Source: Asticcacaulis currens (lineage in GTDB: Bacteria; Pseudomonadota; Alphaproteobacteria; Caulobacterales; Caulobacteraceae). Taken from it: a stretch of DNA of 64,000 nucleotides. How positions within the stretch are numbered: the first letter of the stretch is position 1; every line of letters starts with the position of its first letter. Shown one piece after another: positions 37,049 to 44,629 of the stretch. A model generated the notes under the pieces. The model had not been told where the DNA came from. It was given only the letters and a program-made list of their open reading frames with translations, and did no database searches. The stretch lies in assembly GCF_028550395.1 (NCBI RefSeq), contig NZ_JAQQKW010000004.1, forward strand, positions 62,001 to 126,000, written 5' to 3'. Position numbers and translations under genes: made by a program.

Positions 37049-37522
37049 ATGGAACTAGACAAATTCGACCGGCTGCTGCTGAACCTGGTACAAGAGGATG
37101 CCGGCAGGACGTCGGACAGCCTGGCGGAACAGGTGCCTCTCTCCCCTTCGGCCATTCAGCGCCGCCTTCGCAAGCTTAAGGACGGAGGCATTATCCAAAG
37201 AGAAATCGCCGTGCTTGATCCGCGAAAGGCTGACAGGCCTGTGATTTTTATTGTTGGTCTAGAGGTCGAGCGTGAACGTCCAGAACTTCTGGCTGAGCTT
37301 AGGCGATGGCTTTCGAAAGAGGAGCAAGTTCAACAGGCCTATTATGTCACCGGAGAGACAGACTTCGTGGTGGTCATAGCTTCGCCCGATACGACCAGTT
37401 ACGATGAGCTGATGACACGTTTGGTTGAGGATAACCCAAACGTGAAACGCTTCACGACCAACGTCGCATTGAGCGTTGTAAAGCGCGGCCTGACCTTACG
37501 GATGGCGGAAGATGACGGATGA
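37049..37522 (+). CDS. Lrp/AsnC-family regulator
   Basis: 157 residues, full length. HTH: LDKFDRLLLNLVQEDAGRTSDSLAEQVPLSPSAIQRRLRKLKDGGII, then the RAM (ACT-like) effector domain FIVGLEVERERPEL, QAYYVTGETDFVVVIASPDTTSYDELM, VKRFTTNVAL. Such regulators bind amino acids and control their catabolism. It diverges from the M20/GST pair over 117 bases and so probably regulates it. A dead relative lies at 15202-15674. Confidence 0.93.
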   Translation: MELDKFDRLLLNLVQEDAGRTSDSLAEQVPLSPSAIQRRLRKLKDGGIIQREIAVLDPRKADRPVIFIVGLEVERERPELLAELRRWLSKEEQVQQAYYVTGETDFVVVIASPDTTSYDELMTRLVEDNPNVKRFTTNVALSVVKRGLTLRMAEDDG

Positions 37523-37631
37523 AAAGAAGGCCTTGTTGAATACTCTGAACTGGGTCGACCCTCATCTCGAATGCTTAGATGCGCACTCAATTGTCGAATT
37601 ATGATGGTCGATCCGAAGCCGATTGAAACGC

Positions 37632-37784
37632 ATGATGGGACCTCGGCCATTTTTCATAGATATCTACAATGCGCCGATCGACGATCTGCAAGTTAGGCTA
37701 AAGCAAATTCGCTGGCCCCCGACCCGCTCTGAGATTCGCAATAGCGATGGAGTTCGTGTGACCTTGGTACGTAGGCTCGCCTGA
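37632..37784 (+). pseudogene. Epoxide-hydrolase N-terminal remnant
   Basis: A 50-codon frame reads GPRPFFIDIYNAPIDDLQVRL, then KQIRWPPTRSE, matching the N-terminal EHN domain of epoxide hydrolases (PF-x-I-x-V-x-x-x-x-x-x-D-L-x-x-RL-x-x-x-RWP). The catalytic alpha/beta domain (about 330 residues) is missing. Tentative, but the spacing of PF, DDL, RL and RWP is convincing. Confidence 0.55.
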
Positions 37785-38458
37785 TATAGGCGCGATGTGT
37801 GCGGGCCGGTTAAGGCTCGCCAACCAAGGTACTGACTTTATTCAAATTGGCAAAGTCCTTCGGTTTGACCGGACTGACTTTAGACGGTTAAGACGCGTCA
37901 AAAGTCACCAAAATCCGGATAAGACACGTCCAATTTAACCACCCCAACTTGAGGCCATTGAATCTATTCAGAAATTAGAGCGTTTCGTAAAGTCGCTAAT
38001 CCTGAACGAACGCCCCCTTAGGGATAGCCGTCTGCACGGCGTCCAAAAGCAGCTTTGGGTTCTTCCCAAACTGGCGGTTCAAACATTTGTGGGGGATGTG
38101 TCGCCTTATACGACGTGGAGCACCTCTGCCTATAAGGCGGGGCACACTGTGGACCTTGGCCTGAGTCTTCGGTGGGGCATAGCCCAAAAAAACGGAGCGG
38201 CGCTTTGGGCTGTTTTATCGGTATTGGCCAGTTATGCCTCGGCATAGCCCGGGTACGTCCGAGCCCTCCGCTAGTGGCATTGAGGCGCGACGCCCGAGTC
38301 GACACGCAGCGGGCGATCTCTAAGCCATCGCGATGGCTGGCCTCCACATTGCCTTATCGGCTTAACGGAGGCATAGTTAACGGATATGGCCGCACCAATC
38401 GGTGGCCTCGAGGACGCTCAAATGGGAAGCGCCCACCAAATATAAAAGGGTCTGGAAA
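37785..38458. other. Intergenic region with one terminator-like hairpin
   Basis: About 670 bases without a supported gene. AGCCCAAA (38181-38188) and TTTGGGCT (38204-38211) form a perfect 8-bp stem followed by GTTTTATC, a rho-independent-like element on the plus strand, yet no plus-strand gene precedes it within 400 bases. It may be left from a lost gene. Base composition drops sharply in GC towards 38450. Confidence 0.45.
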
Positions 38459-38764
38459 ATGTATTATCCAATAATAGTGACTTTAATAGGATTTTTTTCG
38501 TTTGGAACCGGCTTGTTTTACATAAATGATATTGCCCCAAAAATTGCGATTACGACAATAGGTATAATATTATTGTCATTTAACTTTATAGCGCTGTGCC
38601 CCAGGTGCCGCACGCACATATCCAGGGGGGCGGGAAAATGGCGACATGAAGATTTTCCAGTTTCCGAGACATGTTATACATGCGGAAGATCGCGCAAAGG
38701 CGTATGGCCACTACAGTTTTTGTTTAAGCCAGAGCCTTGGGACGGAAAATATCACGATCATTGA
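38459..38764 (+). CDS. Small membrane protein with zinc ribbon and PEPWDG tail (copy 1)
   Basis: 101 residues from ATG 38459. Two hydrophobic segments (IIVTLIGFFSFGTGLFY, then IAITTIGIILLSFNFIAL) are followed by a CPRC...CYTC zinc-ribbon pair and the tail VWPLQFLFKPEPWDGKYHD. A second protein at 48291 on the other strand shares the order two membrane segments, CPRC, CPMC and the almost identical tail. I do not know a named family. The tail strongly suggests a conserved function at the membrane, facing the cytosol by the positive-inside rule. The region is AT-rich compared with neighbours. Confidence 0.7.
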   Translation: MYYPIIVTLIGFFSFGTGLFYINDIAPKIAITTIGIILLSFNFIALCPRCRTHISRGAGKWRHEDFPVSETCYTCGRSRKGVWPLQFLFKPEPWDGKYHDH

Positions 38765-38897
38765 AGTAATTAAGAGTTTCATCAAACACTTTGGACAGTC
38801 TTCTGGCTCTATTCTCTTTTTTCGCGAGCCCGCAAGGGTCACCCTGCCCTTGGCCCTTAGCGCATGCATGCAGCTCAAGGCCCTTTCGCAGTGGTTC

Positions 38898-41000
38898 CTA
38901 ATCCGACAAAAGGGCATCAAAAATCTGGACCAACTCAGGTGGCCGATCTTGAGCGATAGGCCCTGAGAGGGCTTCGGCAGAAGCTTGGTTCAAGATGAGC
39001 CGGCAGGCCTCGAGTGCCCTCTCCGGCTTAGCGCCAGATGTCGGAGTCTGGGGAGGGTAGTAATCCTCGATAGCCCCCTTCGAAAGAACGCAGATCCCGC
39101 TGGCTCGAAGGTTGTCGAGAAGTGGGACAAGTGCATCTCGCGCGATTTCGTCCTCGCGGCACACGCGGCATCTGGCTATGCCCTCCTCCCAGACGAAAAG
39201 CTCTTCCAATTCCATCAGAGCAGCTTCATCAATCTCCTTCGTCTGCTGCATCTTACGGAGAGCGGTTTTCGCGGCGTCGTATCGGTCCTTCCAGCTCTGC
39301 TTATGGACGCGATCTCTGATCTGCCTGGGTGCCGGCTCTGCCTTTATCCCTAGAGCCGCTATTCGGTCGTCTATGGTTCTGAAAGCGGCCTCTCTCAAGC
39401 CGGTCGCATCAGGATTCGCCCCAAGATGCTGAAATCCGTCAAAGAGGGCATCAAGGTCGGCAACGATCCTGACATCGATTCCGAACGCCTCGAAGAACCT
39501 CCTGAAGCGGCCAAAGTTTCCCTTTCCAGAGACCCGAACGAGAGCAACGTTCTTCGTATCGAAGTCCCATTCCGGACGGAGACTTTTCGCGACATGTCGA
39601 CAAAAGGCATCATCGGACTCCCCCTCGAAGAGTACAACCCGGCGGCTAAAGAAGGCGGCATCCGCATTTTCGAAACGCGCCATCTTGAACGATTCAGACT
39701 TCTCTGGGTCGAGTTCAAAGCGAACTGGATACAGCTTTCCAACTGGCTTCGGATCGGCATCCTGCTTTGCTACACGTACAAAAGAAGCGGTGACACCCGG
39801 CTCGAAGAAAAGCGGCGAATGGGTCGTTACGATGACCTGATGCCCGCTAGATATCCGCGCTAATGTCCTGAAAAGTACGCGTTGTGACTTGGGATGAAGG
39901 TAAAGTTCCGGTTCCTCAAAAAGGAATATAAGCGGCCGGGGAAGCGGTTTATCTTCTTCTCCGGGATCGGAACCACCGATGTGGGAAACATAGGCCTGCA
40001 GCAGTGCAAATGTGAGCGAGCGCTTGATGCCATCGCCCTTGTTATCCACGAGGTCTTTCGATCCGTCGTCGACGTAAATCTGGGCAGAGTTCAGTATAGT
40101 TTTCAGCTCTGGAGGTGGGATGTCCAGCTCCACTCTTACGGCGGGAAAGTTCTCCTTCAAGAAACCTTCAATCACGCGTTCCAGCGTCTGAACCTTTGTG
40201 TGTCGTCCATCGACGATATCGGTACCATTTACGACGCGATTCAGCAGCCCGTTCAGTTCTCGCAGCGACTGGTTAATCTCGTCGAGTTCGGGGGTTAGAT
40301 CATCAAGCAGCAGGCCCAGTAGGCGTCCAAAAGATGTTGATTGCGTCGTCTTTAGGTCATCGGCCAAATTCTTCACCGCAGGAATGTAAATCGGCTCTGG
40401 CAGCAATGCGGAAATCGATGAACTAATACCCGAAGGAAGTGGCACGGGCTTCGATTCAAACTGATCCTCCGGTAACTGCGTAATCTTCCCGTCAAGAAAT
40501 GCCTTCGCCTGAGTGATGTTCAATGCGTCAGGCAGTCCCTCCGCGAACTCCGGAAAGGACTCTGCCAAGGTATTTCGGATGGCCTTTCCCTGCTTGCCTT
40601 TCAAGAGGTCGGTTATCACATCAGGGAGGTATTTTTCCTCCCTTGGCAGTCGCTTAGATATTGTAACCTCACACCTTTCGTCGGGCTTATAAACAATCTG
40701 AATTTCTAGACGGCCATCAGATATCAGTGGCTGAATCCTTGAACGATGCTCTTCCTTCAGTCGAAGTAAATCTCTTGCGGCTATTCCAGAAAACGTCAGC
40801 TCAATAACGACTGGCCACGTCTTGTCATAATACATAGACAAAGGCAGCGTTGCAGGCCTGTTTAAGGCATAGACGATCGCCTGGAGCGCGGTGGATTTTC
40901 CGGCGTTGTTTTCCCCCACCAGGCAGGCAAAGGCCCCTGGTTCAAGCTCAGATTGCTTGAGCCCCTTCAGATTGGCAATCGATACCTTTTCAAGCTTCAT
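38898..41000 (-). CDS. OLD-family ATP-dependent nuclease (AAA + TOPRIM)
   Basis: 700 residues from ATG 41000, with a strong GGAGG seven bases upstream. N-terminal ATPase: Walker A GENNAGKST at 29-37, Walker B IFLFEEPELYLHP, switch His in VTTHSPLFFEPG. C-terminal TOPRIM nuclease: VVLFEGESDDAFCR (metal-binding Glu) and VVADLDALFD (Asp-x-Asp). OLD proteins cut DNA in phage defence (P2 Old; GajA of Gabija). No UvrD-like GajB gene is adjacent, so this is a stand-alone (class 1-like) OLD. It is probably a defence gene of the island. A retron-type or Gabija assignment is not supported. Confidence 0.92.
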   Translation of the reverse strand: MKLEKVSIANLKGLKQSELEPGAFACLVGENNAGKSTALQAIVYALNRPATLPLSMYYDKTWPVVIELTFSGIAARDLLRLKEEHRSRIQPLISDGRLEIQIVYKPDERCEVTISKRLPREEKYLPDVITDLLKGKQGKAIRNTLAESFPEFAEGLPDALNITQAKAFLDGKITQLPEDQFESKPVPLPSGISSSISALLPEPIYIPAVKNLADDLKTTQSTSFGRLLGLLLDDLTPELDEINQSLRELNGLLNRVVNGTDIVDGRHTKVQTLERVIEGFLKENFPAVRVELDIPPPELKTILNSAQIYVDDGSKDLVDNKGDGIKRSLTFALLQAYVSHIGGSDPGEEDKPLPRPLIFLFEEPELYLHPKSQRVLFRTLARISSGHQVIVTTHSPLFFEPGVTASFVRVAKQDADPKPVGKLYPVRFELDPEKSESFKMARFENADAAFFSRRVVLFEGESDDAFCRHVAKSLRPEWDFDTKNVALVRVSGKGNFGRFRRFFEAFGIDVRIVADLDALFDGFQHLGANPDATGLREAAFRTIDDRIAALGIKAEPAPRQIRDRVHKQSWKDRYDAAKTALRKMQQTKEIDEAALMELEELFVWEEGIARCRVCREDEIARDALVPLLDNLRASGICVLSKGAIEDYYPPQTPTSGAKPERALEACRLILNQASAEALSGPIAQDRPPELVQIFDALLSD

Positions 41001-41189
41001 TTGCGCACCTCCCGCTTTGCAACCGAGGTTAGAAGAATAAAATTTATCTTTCAACAAATCAGATCAGTGGAACGGCGGCCCCGGGCTCCTTCAGGATCGC
41101 TGTAATCTGCTCTACGCTCAATCAACTGCGCTTCATTCTCTGGTCCTCTTTTATGGGCCAGAGCGAGCTCTAAACTTGATCAATTCCGA

Positions 41190-41438
41190 GGGGCAACGTC
41201 GGCTGGGCAGTCGGACATTCGCCAACTGCTCATCATTGGCGCGATGTCTCGCCTGAACTGGATGGGCTGCAAAGCAATCCCAAGAGGGACATGGCTGGCA
41301 CAGATGAGGGAGAGAAAGCCCAGAATGCTTGTCGCTATCGCTTTGGCGAATAAAATGGCTCGGACTATCTGGGCCATGCTGACGAAAAACGAAGATTATC
41401 GAGTTCCGGCACAGGTGGCTGATGTAAAAGCGGTATGA
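41190..41438 (+). pseudogene. IS110/IS1111 transposase C-terminal remnant
   Basis: In frame: RGATSAGQSDIRQLLIIGA, then RKPRMLVAIALANKMARTIWAMLTKNEDYR and a stop at 41438. LANKMARTIWAMLTKNEDYR is a signature of the C-terminus of IS1111-group IS110 transposases. The N-terminal RuvC-like domain (about 270 residues) is absent. About 180 bases of downstream sequence (to about 41620, with CAGATCACCATGTCGGCCAG) look like the right flank of such elements. No target duplication can be shown. The remaining bases of the 41001-41724 gap show nothing else. Confidence 0.75.
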
Positions 41439-41724
41439 TACAGAACTTAACTGAAGTCGGATAATGGAATGAGAGAAGGCGACGACCTGAATGGGCGAAA
41501 CGATCGAACAGATCTGGATCGGGAAAACCAGTTAATTGCTCTGAGCTGTCAGCTCGAATGTGAGATTTGGACCCGACCCGCAGATCACCATGTCGGCCAG
41601 CGGTCTTTGTAGCGCAACACCAAAAGGTCTTACAGAAGACCGCACTCGATCCCTCGCAAATTTAGTCAGAATCTTCTTGCATCATGTGCGGCAACCACAG
41701 AAGCAATCACTGCGCTAACGCTAT

Positions 41725-43509
41725 CTACTCTTTTATATACTTAGCGATGAACTCGAAGTTCTCATTTGCGTTTTGATCATGATCGCCGGCGTGCATGCGC
41801 AGCCTCATTTTCTTATCTCCGACACAGTTTCTGAAGTCATACAGTGGAGATACGTTTGTGTCATTCTCGCCAACTATAAGTAAGGTTTCGCCTTTCAGAT
41901 GACATTCAGTTAAGCTCGCGAAAAATGGACGGTCGTATTCGTTTTTAAATATTCTCTTACCGAGAGTCGACTTTGCAAAAGCCAACTTTACAGATGAAAA
42001 ACCATCAAAGTTTCCAGACCCTAATGGTGCATACAAAATTGTCTTATTGAATTTATTAAAAAAGACCGGGCTAAAATGTCTATAAAACAAACCCCCAAAG
42101 CTTTCCGCATATAATATTGAGTCATTCCTATCTTTATACTTTGTAAACACATATTTTTCTATATTTTTTGAATCATTAAATATGGATAATTCATTTCTGG
42201 TTTTTAACTTATTTGAAAGGGTGTAATTGTAATTTGATCCCCCGTAATTTATTACATCAACGTTTAATCCCATTTCCAGAAAAAACTTTATTTGTGTGGT
42301 TTCCATTTCCTCTTGATATTCAACGGGACCACCGTGGATATAAACTACTGAGGGTGCGCTTTCTGATACTTCGTATCGTTCTACCCAGACGCCTTCGCTT
42401 CCGCCAGAATTTGTGATACTAAAGCGATAACCCATCCCTTTATCACCGCAAAAAATGTCGGCGTGTCGATTCTTAACATATATTCGATGCCTATACCTTC
42501 CGTCGTAACCCAGCGATCCATAGCTGCTTACGACATAAGCGTCAGCTTGTTCGTTTAGAGTGATGGAAGTCACATATTCATTTTTAAAGTATTTCCGATT
42601 CTCGCGGATTCTATCTTGAGTGGCCCCGTTTGGCCGCAGAAAATGCAACCCATCCGAAGAAAAGTACCCAGTATATTCTAATGGTGTGCGCCCGTGAATA
42701 AGGCTTGATCGAGATCCGCCAGGTTTACTTACGAATTCCATCTTACCGGATCTGAATTTTACGACAGATCCAGAGATTACCGATATAAAATTTTCGCCGT
42801 CGAATTTGAATGATAGATTTTCTTTTTGGCTGTAAAAAGAATTCCCATTATTTGAAATTAATCTTAGCTCACGGCTCATGTCGTCAGCGATGTACATTTT
42901 AAATTCATTGTCACGAAATAGGTAAACATATTTTTCGCCAGATATGGCACCGTATATATCTCGAGAGTTTATCCCAATGTTTTTATTGGAATTGGAATTG
43001 GCAGAGCTCGAAATGGCTCTAATGTGCTTTATAAACTCAATTTCGTCTGCTTGGTCAAATCCGGTAGGGTCAACCGTAAAGTACGCATCGGCAGTCGTCG
43101 CCTGACCTACGCCATTGAAAACTGTTAAATGTTCCGAAGAAGGTGTGCCCTTCAGCAATTTCTCTAAATCGATTTTGTACACACCCTCTATAATTCTGCT
43201 GCTGTTCCGCTCTTTGAGCGGGCCGTGGGTTACAAATAGATTGGTCTCTTCTTTGTCAAAAAAGAAGTTTGACATGTTTAGATTTGGGACTTTTTTTGCC
43301 GGGCACGATTTCCAGTCATTGAGTAAACATTCCGTTTCTCCGATATATATATCGTTGCCGCCTCTTATGTAATAATAGTATTTAGTACTTGGAGACAATC
43401 TGATCTCTGACGCCATACATAAGTCTTGGCCGTCGGAGTCCGGACGAGCATTTGCGTTTGCACAAATTGTGGACGCAATCAGAAGGAAAAAGACCAGATA
43501 TTTTTTCAT
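41725..43509 (-). CDS. Secreted S9-like alpha/beta hydrolase of the peptide-export cassette
   Basis: 594 residues from ATG 43509 (MKKYLVFFLLIASTICANANA is a signal peptide). An N-terminal beta-propeller-like part (30-400) precedes a hydrolase domain: oxyanion motif VVYIHGGPVEYQ, nucleophile Ser470 in AESFGG, acid in VGENDTNVSP and His in MHAGDHDQN. Unlike the S9 protein at 273 the triad is complete. It is AT-rich. It follows the double-glycine substrate gene by 45 bases that form a strong hairpin. In lasso-peptide loci of related bacteria an S9-like isopeptidase handles the exported product, so a role in trimming or degrading the secreted peptide is inferred. Confidence 0.8.
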   Translation of the reverse strand: MKKYLVFFLLIASTICANANARPDSDGQDLCMASEIRLSPSTKYYYYIRGGNDIYIGETECLLNDWKSCPAKKVPNLNMSNFFFDKEETNLFVTHGPLKERNSSRIIEGVYKIDLEKLLKGTPSSEHLTVFNGVGQATTADAYFTVDPTGFDQADEIEFIKHIRAISSSANSNSNKNIGINSRDIYGAISGEKYVYLFRDNEFKMYIADDMSRELRLISNNGNSFYSQKENLSFKFDGENFISVISGSVVKFRSGKMEFVSKPGGSRSSLIHGRTPLEYTGYFSSDGLHFLRPNGATQDRIRENRKYFKNEYVTSITLNEQADAYVVSSYGSLGYDGRYRHRIYVKNRHADIFCGDKGMGYRFSITNSGGSEGVWVERYEVSESAPSVVYIHGGPVEYQEEMETTQIKFFLEMGLNVDVINYGGSNYNYTLSNKLKTRNELSIFNDSKNIEKYVFTKYKDRNDSILYAESFGGLFYRHFSPVFFNKFNKTILYAPLGSGNFDGFSSVKLAFAKSTLGKRIFKNEYDRPFFASLTECHLKGETLLIVGENDTNVSPLYDFRNCVGDKKMRLRMHAGDHDQNANENFEFIAKYIKE

Positions 43510-43525
43510 GTCTCGTTCTAAATCC

Positions 43526-43546
43526 GGGGGCCGCAAGGCGGCCCCC
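43526..43546 (-). promoter_or_regulatory. Triloop hairpin between substrate and hydrolase genes
   Basis: A perfect 9-bp stem GGGGGCCGC / GCGGCCCCC with a 3-base loop fills the 45-base gap between the two genes. No T-run follows on the transcribed strand, so partial attenuation or mRNA protection of the upstream substrate message is more likely than full termination. Such elements commonly separate abundant precursor messages from their enzymes. Confidence 0.65.
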
Positions 43547-43554
43547 TTCTACGG

Positions 43555-44010
43555 TTAATTCCAGGACAAGTCCGCCGTGCCGTTACCATCAGTATCAATG
43601 GTAACCCGGTCTCCCACGTAAAAGACTTGGCCATCGATGCGGCCATCACCGTCCCGATCGATATACACTTTTCCTGTTACAGTGTGCTCCCACCCGTAGA
43701 TATCTTCTACGACGCGTGTCTCGTGTAAATTTGGGTCGCCCATATTGACCTTATTCTTCCATGCATCTTCAGCTTTGTCTATTTCTTGTTGTTCGTCGCG
43801 CAGTTCGTCAGCATTATTTTGATTGTATGGTTTAAACAGCTCTATAATCGCTTGTATAGGGTCACTATTAAACCGTGTTTGCATATCCCAGAACCGGAAA
43901 AGTTCCTCAGCTACTTCAAAATCCCGTCGAGGTGCGGTAATCACCACCTCGGTGATGTCTTCTTTTCCGCCAGCAACAAAATCCATTTCTTCTAGGCATA
44001 GAACTCTCAT
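43555..44010 (-). CDS. Double-glycine leader peptide/protein, probable secreted substrate
   Basis: 151 residues from ATG 44010, set by GGAG six bases upstream. The first 15 residues MRVLCLEEMDFVAGG are a textbook double-glycine leader (Leu at about -12, Glu-Met-x-x-Val, ending GG) for C39-peptidase ABC transporters such as the one encoded upstream. The mature part of 136 residues has no Cys, is acidic, begins KEDITEVVITAPR, and ends with two Asp-rich calcium-loop motifs: DRDGDGRID and DTDGNGTAD. It is longer than classic bacteriocins (20-60 residues). It may be a calcium-binding secreted toxin, signal or adhesin. No immunity gene is evident. Confidence 0.8.
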   Translation of the reverse strand: MRVLCLEEMDFVAGGKEDITEVVITAPRRDFEVAEELFRFWDMQTRFNSDPIQAIIELFKPYNQNNADELRDEQQEIDKAEDAWKNKVNMGDPNLHETRVVEDIYGWEHTVTGKVYIDRDGDGRIDGQVFYVGDRVTIDTDGNGTADLSWN

Positions 44011-44313
44011 TTTGATCTCCAATATAGTGTGGAAGCGCCTCTCATCCCCCCCGTTTTTAGTGGCGACGAGAGTATCTGGCGGCTAATCGAACACTCATGT
44101 TCGGCGTCGTCAGATCGGTTTTGAGGGTCTCTTTGACCTCGACTGTAGTCGGCAACTATTTGTCAGTGACCCACAGTCGATGTTACGGTGCCCATGAAAG
44201 AGTCCCCCCGAATGGAATGCTCAAGTTAATCTCCGCTGCGAGTATTTTGCTCTGTCCAGTTATTCATTGCAAATTTATGATTTGTAAAAAGCATTTAAAA
44301 AAAACGTAAATAA

Positions 44314-44366
44314 ATTATAAATTGTATTTATCGCGAAATATTTGAATTCGCACAACATTCGCGATA
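44314..44366 (-). promoter_or_regulatory. Putative promoter and twin TCGCGA operator of the substrate gene
   Basis: TATAAT lies at 44314-44319 on the minus strand, about 300 bases before the substrate ATG. Upstream, two TCGCGA palindromes (44331-44336 and 44359-44364), 28 bp centre to centre, form a 9-bp inverted repeat TATCGCGAA/TTCGCGATA. No good -35 is present, and one palindrome occupies its place, as expected for an activator- or repressor-controlled promoter. The rest of the 44011-44629 gap contains no gene I can support; a 6-bp hairpin AAGCGC/GCGCTT sits at 44491-44507. Confidence 0.5.
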
Positions 44367-44629
44367 TTTTATGTGTAATTGAAGCTGCATTGTTGCCTCG
44401 TTTTTTAAGTTCTGCCCAAATAAATACTCGAATAGCAATCATAGGTTTGCCTGCCGGAAGATAAAAGTCAAGCGGTATTATTCTTCTTGCAAGCGCTCAG
44501 GGCGCTTATGTATCTGCGTTCAAAATTGGTGGGCTTTTGTGTCAAAGACGCGGTACGCTTCAGTTCACGAAGGGCCGTACCTCTTCATGAGTATGCTACT
44601 AAGGGGTGGCACGAGTGACAGCCAGCTAT

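Noticed and set aside
38018-38347. Minus-strand frame of 109 codons
   Set aside because: No motif or ribosome site, and an overlapping frame of equal length exists on the other strand.
38898-41000. Gabija system
   Set aside because: No UvrD/REP-type helicase gene next to the OLD gene on either side.
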